Source of the DNA: Methanobacteriota archaeon
GTDB taxonomy: Archaea > Halobacteriota > Methanomicrobia > Methanomicrobiales > Methanoculleaceae
Assembly (NCBI GenBank): GCA_016841955.1
Contig: JAENYE010000001.1
Span: 62,001-126,000 of the forward strand
DNA: 64,000 nucleotides
Direction: 5' to 3'
The position numbers and the translations under genes are program-made. This document shows, piece after piece, positions 36,271 through 45,489 of the stretch. Under the pieces are notes generated by a model. The model made no database searches and was not told where the DNA came from. It worked only from the letters and a program-made list of their open reading frames with translations. Positions within the stretch are counted from its first letter, which is position 1; each line of letters starts with the position of its first letter.

Positions 36271-37194
36271 ATGCCCTCGCAGGTAGCCGCCTCCCTCCCG
36301 GAGTTCTTCGTCGGCATCCTCCTCCTCGTCAAGGGAGCCGACTTCTTCGTCGGTGGAGGGAGCGGGCTTGCCGCCCGGTACCGGGTCTCACCGGCGCTGA
36401 TCGGGTTCACCGTCATCGCGTTAGGGACATCCCTCCCGGAACTCCTGGTTAACCTCCAGGCCGCCGCTGCAGCGGAACCCGACCTCGCGCTCGGGAATAT
36501 CCTCGGGAGCACCGTCGCCAACATCGCCCTCGTCCTCGCCGTCGTGGCCGTCGTCAACCCGGGGGCGCTCCGGGAAGAGGGGGCGCAGGCCGGGCAGGTC
36601 GCCATGATGTTTGCGGCAGCCGCCTTCTTTTCGCTCCTCGCCCTCCGCGGGGTCTTCGACCTCCCCGCCGGTATTGCCATGCTCGGGGTCTTTGCCCTTG
36701 CCATGGCAGTGTTGTGGCGGCAGGGCGTGGCCACGGAGGAGACGTTCGAGAGCAGGGGCATCCGCGACTACCTCCTCACCGGCGGAGGGCTTATTGCGGT
36801 CATCCTCGGCTCCCGGCTGCTGGTCGAATCTGCAACCCGGGTCGCCGTCGCCTTCGGGATCAGCCCGTTCGTCATCGGCGTCAGCCTGGTCGCCGTGGGC
36901 ACATCGCTCCCGGAACTCGCCACATCCCTCGTGGCTGCAGTGCGGGGTGCAGGCGGAATATCGGTCGGGAACGTCGTCGGCAGCAACACCTTCAACCTCC
37001 TCTTCGTGATGGGATGCGCAGCGATCGTCCTGCCGGTCACGGTGGGCTCGTACGCCGACATCCTCGTCATGCTGGGGTTTGTCGCCGCCATCCTGCCGTT
37101 CTTCTCCTCCCGGGCGCGGGTGCGGCGGGGGTGGGGGCTCGCGATGCTCCTCGCGTACGCCGGGTATATCGGCCTGCTCTTCGGCCTTATATGA
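36271..37194 (+). CDS. Sodium/calcium exchanger-family antiporter
   Basis: 307 residues and about ten transmembrane helices in two inverted halves, each with the alpha-repeat: GTSLPELLVNLQAAAAAEPD...LGNILGSTVAN and GTSLPELATSLVAAVRG...VGNVVGSNTFN. The acidic and Asn/Ser residues that bind Na+/Ca2+ are intact. It lies divergent from nop5, and its 3' end overlaps the next gene by eight bases tail-to-tail. Confidence 0.9.
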   Translation: MPSQVAASLPEFFVGILLLVKGADFFVGGGSGLAARYRVSPALIGFTVIALGTSLPELLVNLQAAAAAEPDLALGNILGSTVANIALVLAVVAVVNPGALREEGAQAGQVAMMFAAAAFFSLLALRGVFDLPAGIAMLGVFALAMAVLWRQGVATEETFESRGIRDYLLTGGGLIAVILGSRLLVESATRVAVAFGISPFVIGVSLVAVGTSLPELATSLVAAVRGAGGISVGNVVGSNTFNLLFVMGCAAIVLPVTVGSYADILVMLGFVAAILPFFSSRARVRRGWGLAMLLAYAGYIGLLFGLI

Positions 37195-38461
37195 TCCCGA
37201 AGGAGTAGGCCATCACGGGAACCATGATCGCACCCATGCAGTAGACCCGGCGGATATTGACCAGGGAGGGGACGTAGCCGACCGCCGTTGCCAGGAGGAG
37301 GACGAGACCCCCGAACGGGCCGCAGAGAAAGAGAGAGAGAAGGACGACGAAGGCGATGACGCCGTAGTTCAGCGCCGTGACGTTCACGCCGCCGAACCAT
37401 CCCGCCGTCGGCGAGAGGAGGACGGTCAGGAGGTAAGCGCCGACCGCGGCTATCGCGCCCGAAAGGAGGATGGCGGTGACCGGCGGCATCTCCTCGGCCG
37501 CCGCGAGCGCCGCCATCACCCCGTTCCGTGTCCGGGATACGGCGTAGAGCGCCGCAAGCCCGAGGAAGGCGTTCACGGTGTTCGCGGCACTGGTCGCAAG
37601 AATATATTCCCGCGGGTTGGAGTCGTAACCGATGACCGAGGTCAGGAGAGCGTTGGCCGTGGCGTTCGAGAGCCCGGGGAGCCAGCCGACGAGAGCGCCG
37701 GCGACGGAGCCGAGGAGGGAGCCCCGCCGGACGGCACCCCGGGAGAGGTCGATCCCCGAAAAGTGCTGTACGGACATGACCCCGTGCGACGCACGGAGGA
37801 GGACCGCGATCCCGAAGAGCCCGGAGAGGAGGGGCATCAGCACCCCGGACTCGCCGCCCGCCGGCCAGGCGAGGAAGGAATAGCCGAGGGAGAAGAGCCC
37901 GAGCGCCCCCGAGACCGAAAAGACCGCCAGCGCCCACCCCGGCGACTCGGAAACGACGATGAGGTAGCCCGCCACCGCGAGGATGACGAGGCCGATCCCC
38001 CAGTCGATCCCCGGCTGGAGTGCGGGGAGCGCCAGGACGAAGGCCAGCGCGAGCGGGAGGGAGAGGGCGACGCCGGTGGCGCTCCCGAGCGCCGATATCC
38101 GGACGGCCTCCTCCCCCCTTCCTTCGAGGCAGAGGGCGTGCGCGGGAAGAACCGCAAGCGATGTGTCGGCGTCGGGGATGCCGAGGAACGTGCTCGGGAC
38201 GCAGTCGAGAAACGTGTGCGTAACGAGGGTGGAAAACATCGCAGACGCGACGACCACCGGGTCGAACCAGGCAAGCAGGAGCGCCTGGAGCGAGAGGAGG
38301 ACCCCTGCCATGGTGTTCGCATGAATGCCGGGGATGAGGCCGCTCACAACGCCGCAGCCGATGCCGACCGCGGCCCCGAGCACGATACTGAAGAGCACGT
38401 CAACTACCGGTCGGAACGGCCGGGGATAAACCAACCGAATCGCGTCCCACGATACAGTCAT
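37187..38461 (-). CDS. TctA/DUF112-family membrane permease
   Basis: 424 residues with about ten transmembrane segments and two GLxPGxxxxT-like motifs (SGLIPGIHANTMAGV near the N-terminus, GWLPGLSNATANALL in the middle). These mark the tripartite tricarboxylate transporter large subunit family; archaea often carry it without TctB/TctC, as here. The substrate is unknown. GGTGGA supports the ATG at 38461. Divergent from hemD across 26 bases. Confidence 0.82.
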   Translation of the reverse strand: MTVSWDAIRLVYPRPFRPVVDVLFSIVLGAAVGIGCGVVSGLIPGIHANTMAGVLLSLQALLLAWFDPVVVASAMFSTLVTHTFLDCVPSTFLGIPDADTSLAVLPAHALCLEGRGEEAVRISALGSATGVALSLPLALAFVLALPALQPGIDWGIGLVILAVAGYLIVVSESPGWALAVFSVSGALGLFSLGYSFLAWPAGGESGVLMPLLSGLFGIAVLLRASHGVMSVQHFSGIDLSRGAVRRGSLLGSVAGALVGWLPGLSNATANALLTSVIGYDSNPREYILATSAANTVNAFLGLAALYAVSRTRNGVMAALAAAEEMPPVTAILLSGAIAAVGAYLLTVLLSPTAGWFGGVNVTALNYGVIAFVVLLSLFLCGPFGGLVLLLATAVGYVPSLVNIRRVYCMGAIMVPVMAYSFGII

Positions 38462-38487
38462 ATTCCACCGGGACGAACGTTGTGGCA

Positions 38488-39183
38488 ATGAAGATCGCCA
38501 TCACCCGGCTCGAGAACAAGGCGGCGGGAGACCGCGCCCTCTGCGCTTCCTACGGCCACGATTGCTACACGGTCTCGCCGCTCCGGGCGGAGCTGCGGCC
38601 CGAGCGGGTCGACACGTTCGTCGAAGCCGTCCACCGCGGCGAGTTCGACTGCCTCTTCTTCTCAAGCGCCCTCCCCGCCGCCATCGTCGGGCCGAGGCTT
38701 GAGCGATGGCCCCGGGTGATCGCGATCGGGCCGAAGACTGCCGAGGTCCTCCGGGAGTCCGCGATCGAGGCGGAGGTCCTCCCTTCGTTCTACTCCCGGG
38801 ACTTCGTCCCCTACCTCGGGGACTGGCTCCGGGGACGGACGGTCGGGATCCCGCGGGCCGACGTCCCGAACCCGGGCCTCCTCGACGCGATCGCCGCTGC
38901 TGGAGGGACGGTCCGGGAGGAACGGGTCTACGCGCTCGTCCCCACGGGAGCCAAACTCGCGCTTGAATCCGCCGACGCCGTCCTTTTCACGAGCGCCATG
39001 TCCTACCGGGAAGCCCGGTGGCGGCCCCGCGACGCCCTCCTCCTCGTCGCCATCGGCGATATCACCGCCGACGCGATGCGGGCCGGCGGGCACGCCCCGG
39101 CGGTCGTCGGGGACGGGTCGCTCGCAGGAACGCTCGAGGCTCTGAACCGCTACCGGGAAGGCCGGGAAGGCCGGGACCGGTGA
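38488..39183 (+). CDS. hemD: Uroporphyrinogen-III synthase
   Basis: 231 residues (MKIAITRLENKAAGDRAL). Two alpha/beta domains with the weakly conserved HemD pattern, including FFSSALPAAIV, VIAIGPKTAEVL, VLFTSAMSYRE and LLVAIGDITADAM. HemD closes hydroxymethylbilane to uroporphyrinogen III, the branch point for sirohydrochlorin, cobamides and F430. A GTG two codons upstream is possible. Followed after four bases by cbf5, so probably co-transcribed. Confidence 0.85.
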   Translation: MKIAITRLENKAAGDRALCASYGHDCYTVSPLRAELRPERVDTFVEAVHRGEFDCLFFSSALPAAIVGPRLERWPRVIAIGPKTAEVLRESAIEAEVLPSFYSRDFVPYLGDWLRGRTVGIPRADVPNPGLLDAIAAAGGTVREERVYALVPTGAKLALESADAVLFTSAMSYREARWRPRDALLLVAIGDITADAMRAGGHAPAVVGDGSLAGTLEALNRYREGREGRDR

Positions 39184-39187
39184 GACG

Positions 39188-40099
39188 ATGACCGGCCAGG
39201 AAAACTATTCCGTCCCGGAATCCGGGATCGTCGTCGTCGACAAACCCCGGGGGCCGAGCAGCCACCAGGTGACCGCCTGGGTCGGGGATATCCTCGGGCG
39301 GCGGGTGGGCCACGCCGGGACGCTCGACCCGCAGGTTTCCGGGGTGCTCATCGTCATGTTCGGCGGCGCCGTCCGGCTCGCCCCCATCCTCCTCTCGCAC
39401 AACAAGGAGTATGTCTGCTTAATGAGGCTCCACGGCGACGCGTCCCGGGAGGCCGTAGACCGGGTGGCGGCGGAGTTCACCGGTCGGATCTACCAGCGGC
39501 CGCCCAAAAAGAGCGCGGTGAAGAGGAGCCTCCGGATCAGGAAGATCCAGGAGATCGAGGTCCTGGATATGGAAGGCAGGCTCGTCCTCTTCCGGGTTCG
39601 GTGCGATGCCGGGACCTACATCCGGACGCTCTGCGTCCACATGGGCTACGCGCTCGGTGTCTGCGCCCATATGGAGGAACTCCGGAGGATACGGTCGGGA
39701 TCGTTTGACGAGACCGTCGCCGTCTCGCTTCACGAGCTCGCCGATGCCGCTGCAGCGGCCCGGGAGGGCGACCCTGAACCCCTACGGGGGATGCTCCTCC
39801 CACCGGAGGCCGCCGTCGCCGATCTGGCGAAGGTCGTCGTCCGCGACACCGCGGTCGACGCCGTCTGCCACGGCGCGGTGCTCGCCGGGGTGGGGGTCAC
39901 CGGGAAAGAGGGCGGATTCGGGAAAGGCGAGACGGTCGCGATCGTGACGCAACGCGGCGAGCTCGTGGGCCTCGGGAAGGCCCTCGTCGCCTCGCCGGCG
40001 CTGAAACCCGGTGAACCCGGGTTCGTCGTCGCCCCCACCACCGTCCTGATGCGGCCCGGCACCTACCCCCGCGGCTGGAAGGCACACGCGGGGGCGTAA
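39188..40099 (+). CDS. cbf5: tRNA/rRNA pseudouridine synthase Cbf5 (TruB family)
   Basis: 303 residues. The catalytic aspartate lies in HAGTLDPQVSGVL; KSAVKRSLRIRKI and CDAGTYIRTLCVHMGYALG are further TruB motifs; the C-terminal 80 residues form a PUA domain. In archaea Cbf5 with Nop10, Gar1 and L7Ae modifies rRNA under H/ACA guides and can act on tRNA U55. Four bases after hemD. Confidence 0.93.
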   Translation: MTGQENYSVPESGIVVVDKPRGPSSHQVTAWVGDILGRRVGHAGTLDPQVSGVLIVMFGGAVRLAPILLSHNKEYVCLMRLHGDASREAVDRVAAEFTGRIYQRPPKKSAVKRSLRIRKIQEIEVLDMEGRLVLFRVRCDAGTYIRTLCVHMGYALGVCAHMEELRRIRSGSFDETVAVSLHELADAAAAAREGDPEPLRGMLLPPEAAVADLAKVVVRDTAVDAVCHGAVLAGVGVTGKEGGFGKGETVAIVTQRGELVGLGKALVASPALKPGEPGFVVAPTTVLMRPGTYPRGWKAHAGA

Positions 40100-40171
40100 G
40101 GAGGGGCTTCCGGCCCGCCCCGGGAGATATTATTAATAGAATATGCCGCCAACTAATGATGCACATTCCGT

Positions 40172-40258
40172 GCTGAGGTAGTCTAGACCGGTAAGGCGCG
40201 GGCCTGGAAAGCCCGTGGGGCGTTGAGCCCCTCGGGAGTTCAAATCTCCCCCTCAGCG
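40172..40258 (+). tRNA. tRNA-Ser (anticodon GGA)
   Basis: Class II tRNA of 87 bases with a long variable arm (GGGGCGTTGAGCCCC). Acceptor GCTGAGG pairs with CCTCAGC, discriminator G; the anticodon loop CTGGAAA gives GGA. A TATA-like box (ATATTATTAATAG) lies about 35-45 bases upstream. No CCA is encoded. Confidence 0.92.
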
Positions 40259-40428
40259 TTTTAAAACAAGGTCGATTCTTTTACCAGATCTTTCACGGAG
40301 GCTGCTTTGCAGCTTCCTGTCACAACCCTTTGGGTTGTGCCGTATCCTTTCCACCCTTTAGCGTGAGGACTCCCCGGTCCGCCCCCCACAGGTTAACATG
40401 CAGAAAAGCTACCGTGAAGAATGATACC

Positions 40429-41085
40429 ATGAAGATCCAGGTGAGCAGGAATGGTCCATACATCGTGACCGGGAGTGTCCCGCTCATGGTAATGGAGATC
40501 TCCAACGACGCCGAGGGCTACTGCCGTTCATGGCAGAAGGTACGGGAGTATCCTCTGCGGGAACAGTATGCCGTATGCCGGTGCGGACATTCGAAGGACA
40601 AACCCTTTTGCGACGGGACGCATGCGGAGATCCACTTTGACGGTACCGAAACCGCCAGGGATGAACCGTATCTCCAGAACCCGACCATCATCAGAGGACC
40701 GGAACTGGAACTGACCGATTATGAAGGGCTCTGTGCGCACGCACGGTTCTGCATGCGGGCCGGAGGGATCTGGAACCTCACGAAACAGTCTGACATCACG
40801 GATGCCCGGGACACGGCGATAGACGAAGCGTGTAACTGTCCCTCCGGCCGGCTCGTCCTCCGTGACCGCAAGACTGGTGAGACGGTCGAGCCCGTTCTTG
40901 AAAAATCCATCGTCGTGATCGAAAATCCTGCCAGGGGTGAACACGGGCCGCTCTGGGTCCGTGGCGGGATCCCTGTCGAGTCCGCTGACGGAAGACCTTA
41001 CACAGTCAGGAACCGGGTTACCCTCTGCGGGTGCGGGAGATCGCGGAATAAACCGTTCTGCGACGGGAGTCATATTGAAGATTGA
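40429..41085 (+). CDS. Double CDGSH iron-sulfur protein
   Basis: 218 residues starting MKIQVSRNGPYIVTG. Two complete CDGSH-type [2Fe-2S] motifs occur: CRCGHSKDKPFCDGTH (near residues 50-65) and CGCGRSRNKPFCDGSH at the C-terminus. Between them is a divergent ferredoxin-like segment with several cysteines (GLCAHARFCMRAGG ... CNCPSG). This layout matches multi-domain CDGSH proteins seen in archaea and bacteria. The role is unknown; electron transfer or iron handling is an inference. The frame is open upstream, but conservation begins here. Confidence 0.85.
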   Translation: MKIQVSRNGPYIVTGSVPLMVMEISNDAEGYCRSWQKVREYPLREQYAVCRCGHSKDKPFCDGTHAEIHFDGTETARDEPYLQNPTIIRGPELELTDYEGLCAHARFCMRAGGIWNLTKQSDITDARDTAIDEACNCPSGRLVLRDRKTGETVEPVLEKSIVVIENPARGEHGPLWVRGGIPVESADGRPYTVRNRVTLCGCGRSRNKPFCDGSHIED

Positions 41086-41203
41086 GACCCGGAACGTGGC
41101 TATGGAACATCACTGAAAAGCGGGTCCCCCTGATCCCCTCAAATTGGCTCCGTTGAAATCCCCCGGCGGACGGATCACCTCCGGATTATCCATACATCCC
41201 CGA

Positions 41204-41280
41204 CTCACGCGAAGACGCGAACAACGCGAAGTCTGGATGGGTGTCGGCAGTCTTCTTCGCGACTTCGCGTCTTCGCGTGA
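41204..41280. repeat. Palindromic repeat element (CTCACGCGAAG family)
   Basis: Arms CTCACGCGAAGACGCGAA and its inverse at the other end (TTCGCGTCTTCGCGTGA) with a spacer of about 20 bases. It lies alone in the 41086-41352 gap, which contains no gene. Same family as 33149-33329 and 62613-62839. Confidence 0.8.
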
Positions 41281-41352
41281 AGCCACACCACCGACCTCTA
41301 TCGGTAACCGGGCTGTTATCCCGGGGTTGTGGAAAGCATTTCAACAGAGCCC

Positions 41353-42483
41353 TCAAATCGATATTCCGGCCATCAGCAGGAAGAAGAGCACCAGGTCGTA
41401 GACAGTGTGGGTGATCGCCGACGTCGTGGTGTTCGAATACCTGCGGATATAGGCGAAGACGATTCCCGCAAGGAAGACCGAGATGAGGCCGTCCCAGCTG
41501 TACTGGAACGCGTGGAGCGATGCGAAGAGGAGCGCCGGGAGGAGGATGCCGAACCGGGGCTGGAGCAGGCCGCGGATGCTCACCTCTTCGCCGAAACCCG
41601 CCGCGATGGACGCCACGATGATCCCGGGCAGGGTGAGCATTCCTGCAAAGAGCAGGTTGACGGCATCGACGTCGGTGACCGGGAGGCCGAGCCAGCCCAC
41701 AAGTGCGGCGAGCGCCGGGTCGATGACGTGGAACACGAGCACGAGCGCGAGAGCCCCGGCAACGGCGAGAACGACCTCCCTCCCCGTCGGCCGGACGAGC
41801 CCCAGGCGCTCCAGGGTCTCGCGGGGTGTCCGCCGGACGTATGCCCCGGCGATGAAGAACGAGCCTACGAGCGTCCAGAAGAGGGTGTAGGCATTCAGCG
41901 TGACCGTATCCGCGAGGAGATCCCCGGACTCAAGCAGGAGGTCGAGGAACTGCGGCGAGAGATAGGGCGGAATCCCCGTCACCAGGAGCGGCACGGGCGG
42001 GATGAGGGTCATGGCGAGGATGACCACGAGCGCAACCGTATGGAGGAGCGAGTCCGGGTCGAACGGGAGGTACCGGGCGAGCCATACCCTGAACCGGCGG
42101 GAGAACCCGACGAGGCTTGCAAGCCCGGCTGCAAGGACGCCGAGGAGGAGAAAGACAACCTCTGCGGCCAGGGCAAGGTCGACCGTTTCCGGGTCGAACT
42201 CCGCCGGCAGGATCGCTATGACCCCGAACCCTGCCGTGGCGGCCGCAAGCCCGCCGACGACGACAAGGAGCCAGAAGACGGCGACCCACCGGAACGCAGG
42301 GTGCCGGTTGTTGGCGAGAGAGACGAGCATTGCAAGGACGACGAAGAGCGCAACGTCGAGCGCCGAGGTGAGGAACGCCCCCGCCTCCCCCCCGACGCCC
42401 CCGAAAGCCGCGACCAGGACGATGAGACCGAAGAAGGCGATCAGCAGTTCGGGGGCATGGCGACGGCAGAATTCTAACAACAT
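41353..42483 (-). CDS. CPBP-family intramembrane metalloprotease (CAAX protease-like)
   Basis: 376 residues with about nine hydrophobic helices. The catalytic motifs are complete: EExxxR (Glu299-Glu300-x3-Arg304 in GFGEEVSIRG), His324 (LHAFQYSW) and His359 (ITHTVYD). Related to Rce1-type CAAX prenyl proteases and bacteriocin-processing enzymes; the archaeal substrate is unknown. The ATG at 42483 has GAGGAAA upstream. It follows the MFS gene and may share its transcript. Confidence 0.88.
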   Translation of the reverse strand: MLLEFCRRHAPELLIAFFGLIVLVAAFGGVGGEAGAFLTSALDVALFVVLAMLVSLANNRHPAFRWVAVFWLLVVVGGLAAATAGFGVIAILPAEFDPETVDLALAAEVVFLLLGVLAAGLASLVGFSRRFRVWLARYLPFDPDSLLHTVALVVILAMTLIPPVPLLVTGIPPYLSPQFLDLLLESGDLLADTVTLNAYTLFWTLVGSFFIAGAYVRRTPRETLERLGLVRPTGREVVLAVAGALALVLVFHVIDPALAALVGWLGLPVTDVDAVNLLFAGMLTLPGIIVASIAAGFGEEVSIRGLLQPRFGILLPALLFASLHAFQYSWDGLISVFLAGIVFAYIRRYSNTTTSAITHTVYDLVLFFLLMAGISI

Positions 42484-42547
42484 GGTTTCCTCGGTCCGGT
42501 GGTAGGATATGCGACACCAGTTGGCCCGGCGGCACGAAGAACGCAGC

Positions 42548-43759
42548 TCACCGCCACCCAAGCCTCCCGATGATCAACAGGCCCAGAGTCCCCATAACCC
42601 CGAGGACCGCCGCCTGCAGCAGGAATATCGCCGGCAGCGGCCACCGGGCCGCGATGGCGGCTCCCGCGAACGGCCCGGCCGAGAGCCCGACGGAGAAGAA
42701 GGTATTGTACAGGCCGTAGGCGGCGCCCTGCGAGCCCCGGCCCCGGTAGATGCCGGCGAGGATCGGCATCGTCGGCACCAGAGCGCAGCTCAGCGCGGCC
42801 CCCAGCGCGAAGACGGCGGCGGTGGCAAGCATGAGGGTCTCTGCCTGCATGGCGGCGAGGGTCGCAACCCCCGAGAGGAGAAGCCCGCCGCCGATGAGGT
42901 AGCGGCTGCCACCGTACCGGTCGTAGATCCTTCCTGCGGCCGGCTGAACAAGGATAGCCGCAACCGCCAGCACCGCAAAGACGAGGCCGATCGTTGCCGG
43001 GGACGCCGAGAAGGCGGCGTGCAGGTAGACCGGGAGGTAGGGATCCACGACGCCGTAGGTCCCGGAGACCGCGATGATCGCGGCCGCACAGGCGGCGAGC
43101 GGGAGGAAAGCCCCGGAGGGCAGCATTTTCGGCCATCCCGGACTGCCCTCCTGCCTGCAGGTGCGCACCGGGACGGCGAGGACGAGCAGGCCGACGGAGG
43201 CTACCACCACCGCCGGGACGAGAAAGGTCGCCATGTAGCCCACGTACTCGAAGAGCAGCCCTCCGACGACCGGGCCGAGGACGGCCCCGAGCCAGACCGC
43301 CGAGAGCGCGATGCCCATCTTCTCCCCGAGCCGGGAGGGATCGCAGGTATCGGCGAGGAGCGCAAGCCCCGCTGACCAGGTGGCCGCGGCCGATACCCCC
43401 TGGACGGTCCGGGCGACGACCAGGTGCGTGACCGTGGTCGAGAAGCCGAAGAGAGCCGTCGCGAGGGCCAGGAGGAGCATCCCGACCACGATGAGGGGGC
43501 GGCGCCCCACCCGGTCGGAGAGGAGGCCCATCGGGATGGAGAAGAGGAGGAGCATGGCGGCATAGATCCCGAAGACGGCCCCGATGACCGATTCGTCCAC
43601 CCCGAGCCGGGGGGCGTACTGCGGGAAGACCGGGATGAGGAGGCCGTAGATCGTCATGTCCATGAAGATGACGAGCACGACCAGCACGAGGATTGCGTCC
43701 GGAGATGCGGCGATGCGGTCCCGGACGGTGCGGAACCGGTGCGGTTCCCTGGTTGTCAT
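42548..43759 (-). CDS. MFS transporter
   Basis: 403 residues, 12 predicted helices. The loop 2-3 motif GLLSDRVGRRPLIVVG is the major facilitator signature A, and QPAAGRIYDRYGGSRYLIGG repeats it in the second half. Probably a drug/proton antiporter of the DHA1 type; substrate unknown. Upstream of the CPBP protease by 64 bases. Confidence 0.88.
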   Translation of the reverse strand: MTTREPHRFRTVRDRIAASPDAILVLVVLVIFMDMTIYGLLIPVFPQYAPRLGVDESVIGAVFGIYAAMLLLFSIPMGLLSDRVGRRPLIVVGMLLLALATALFGFSTTVTHLVVARTVQGVSAAATWSAGLALLADTCDPSRLGEKMGIALSAVWLGAVLGPVVGGLLFEYVGYMATFLVPAVVVASVGLLVLAVPVRTCRQEGSPGWPKMLPSGAFLPLAACAAAIIAVSGTYGVVDPYLPVYLHAAFSASPATIGLVFAVLAVAAILVQPAAGRIYDRYGGSRYLIGGGLLLSGVATLAAMQAETLMLATAAVFALGAALSCALVPTMPILAGIYRGRGSQGAAYGLYNTFFSVGLSAGPFAGAAIAARWPLPAIFLLQAAVLGVMGTLGLLIIGRLGWR

Positions 43760-43853
43760 GACGATTCATCTCCCGCGGCGAGCCGCTCTCTCCCCGTAGG
43801 TTGGCGCCGCCGGCATATATCGATAACAGAAGAGAGATTCTGCCGGGGCCGCC

Positions 43854-44702
43854 TCACCAGAATCCCCGGTAGTACGCGAGCTCGCGGGCATAGGGGCGGA
43901 ACGCTTCGACGAGCGCCGCCGCTTCGTCGTCGGGCAAAGGGCCGCTCCGCCCGGCGGCGGCAAGTGCCTGCACCTCCGCGGGCGTCGAGCAGCCGACGAT
44001 CGCGACGGAGACGTCCTGGGCGAGGGCGTACCGGACGAGGATCTCCGCGGTCACTCCTGCGTCGTGGATGAGGTAGTTCGACCCGCCGAGCACCTTCATC
44101 CCGATGACCGCGACCCCCTGCTCTCTCGCGGTTTGGAGCGTCGAGGAGAGGAAACCCCCGAGCGCCCCCTCCACGGGGTTGACGGGCATCATCACGGCGT
44201 CGACCGGCCAGTTCTCCACCGCGTGCGAGAGGACGTCAGGGTCGTGGTGTCCCGTCACCCCGATATGCCGGACGACGCCGGACTCCCGCGCCTCGACGAA
44301 CGCCGCCAGGGCGCCGTCCGCCCCCTCGATCTCCCGGATGTCGGGGAAGGTCCGGACGTCGTGGATCTGCCAGAGGTCGAGGGTCTCGACACCCATCCTC
44401 TGGAAGGTCTCCTGGAGGTCCGTCTCGGCGTCCGCGTGGAGCCGGCTCGCCGACTTGCTTGCCTGGAACACCGGCGCCCTAAGATCGGGGCGACTCCGCC
44501 AGACCTCGCCGTAGTAGTCCTCGCTCCCCGCGTAGGCCTTCGCCGAGTCGAAGTAGGCGATCCCCTGATTGAGCGCTTCCTGGATGACGGCTTTCGCCTC
44601 CGCGTGCCGTCCGTAAGTCCTGAGGACCCCCTCTCCCCCGAGCCCCACCAGGGTGACCTCCCGTCCGGTCTTCCCGAACCTGCGCCTGCCCGGTGCCGTC
44701 AT
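43854..44702 (-). CDS. Aldo/keto reductase
   Basis: 282 residues from the ATG at 44702. Barrel motifs: YFDSAKAYAGSEDYYGE (catalytic Asp/Tyr), ASKSASRLHADAE (Lys position), DLWQIHDV (catalytic-loop His) and GVTGHHDPDVL. The C-terminal NADPH site (VAIVGCSTPAEVQ) is present. Substrate unknown. A TATA box at 44726-44735 gives a nearly leaderless transcript. Divergent from the VOC gene by about 90 bases. Confidence 0.88.
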   Translation of the reverse strand: MTAPGRRRFGKTGREVTLVGLGGEGVLRTYGRHAEAKAVIQEALNQGIAYFDSAKAYAGSEDYYGEVWRSRPDLRAPVFQASKSASRLHADAETDLQETFQRMGVETLDLWQIHDVRTFPDIREIEGADGALAAFVEARESGVVRHIGVTGHHDPDVLSHAVENWPVDAVMMPVNPVEGALGGFLSSTLQTAREQGVAVIGMKVLGGSNYLIHDAGVTAEILVRYALAQDVSVAIVGCSTPAEVQALAAAGRSGPLPDDEAAALVEAFRPYARELAYYRGFW

Positions 44703-44725
44703 GGACCACCCTATCCGTCCCCGGC

Positions 44726-44735
44726 TATAAATACC
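44726..44735 (-). promoter_or_regulatory. TATA box of the aldo/keto reductase gene
   Basis: Minus strand GTATTTATAG, predicting a start near 44705. Confidence 0.5.
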
Positions 44736-44792
44736 TTTTAGCCGAGCGGGGGAAACCGTTATGCGTCGCGGCCACCACCGGGGGCCTGAGGT

Positions 44793-45152
44793 ATGCATGT
44801 GCCGACGATTGTCTGGTTCAACGTTCCCGCCGCCGAGACCGACCGGGCGCGGGCGTTCTATGAGAAGGTCTTTGCCTGGACGACGGAGCCTTTTTCGGGG
44901 ATGGAGGGGGCCTTCGAGATAGCGACAGGCGGGATGGGCGGCGAGATCCTCCCGCGGACCTACCCCGGGGAGCCGATAACGGTCTTCGTCGGCGTCCCCT
45001 CCGTCGAGGAGTACGCGGCCCGGGTCGAGGGGGCCGGAGGAAGGGTCGTGGTTCCGAAGATGCCGGTGCCCGGGAGGGGCTACTTTGTCATCTGCGAAGA
45101 TACCGAGCAGAACCGGCTCGGTCTCTGGGAGGATGACCCTTCGGCGGGCTGA
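44793..45152 (+). CDS. VOC-family (glyoxalase/bleomycin-resistance-like) protein
   Basis: 119 residues: one pair of beta-alpha-beta-beta-beta modules (PTIVWFNVPAAETDRARAFYEKVFAW ... GRGYFVICEDTEQNRLGLWE). The terminal Glu of the metal site is retained (LGLWED). Many such proteins are enzymes or binding proteins of unknown substrate. Confidence 0.85.
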   Translation: MHVPTIVWFNVPAAETDRARAFYEKVFAWTTEPFSGMEGAFEIATGGMGGEILPRTYPGEPITVFVGVPSVEEYAARVEGAGGRVVVPKMPVPGRGYFVICEDTEQNRLGLWEDDPSAG

Positions 45153-45489
45153 CCGGACACTGACCGGCCCCCGCCGGTGCGGCGCCCTCTACGCCGAGTT
45201 CTTCGCGGCGTTCGAGGACGAAACCACCACGCTGCTCCTCCCCGACCCCACCGGGGTCCGGGGGTCCACCCGGGACGGGCGACCCGGCCGGGGCTCTCCG
45301 ATGCGGACGCATCACCCTCTCTCCCGGTGACAAGAAGCAGATGCGGACGATTCTCGATTGAAGAGGCCTCAAGACCCGCCCTATGGCAGGATAGCGAGGC
45401 ATAACCCTGCGGTGCGGAAGTTTAGCCCGGCACTTAGGTTTTCCAACAGAGGGCAAAGTTTATTTACCCCAAAAAGCATCGTCCACCGC
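45153..45489. other. Non-coding interval with lipoprotein promoter
   Basis: No convincing gene. One frame at 45160-45330 encodes a protein-like fragment (GALYAEFFAAFEDETTTLLL) without a start of its own and could be a remnant, but nothing supports it. The TATA box of the next gene, GTTTATTTA, lies at 45458-45466 and predicts a transcript starting at about 45488, so the lipoprotein mRNA would be leaderless. Confidence 0.4.

Noticed and set aside
45160-45330. Gene fragment after the VOC gene
   Set aside because: Protein-like composition for about 50 codons but no start or ribosome-binding site; may be chance in GC-rich DNA.
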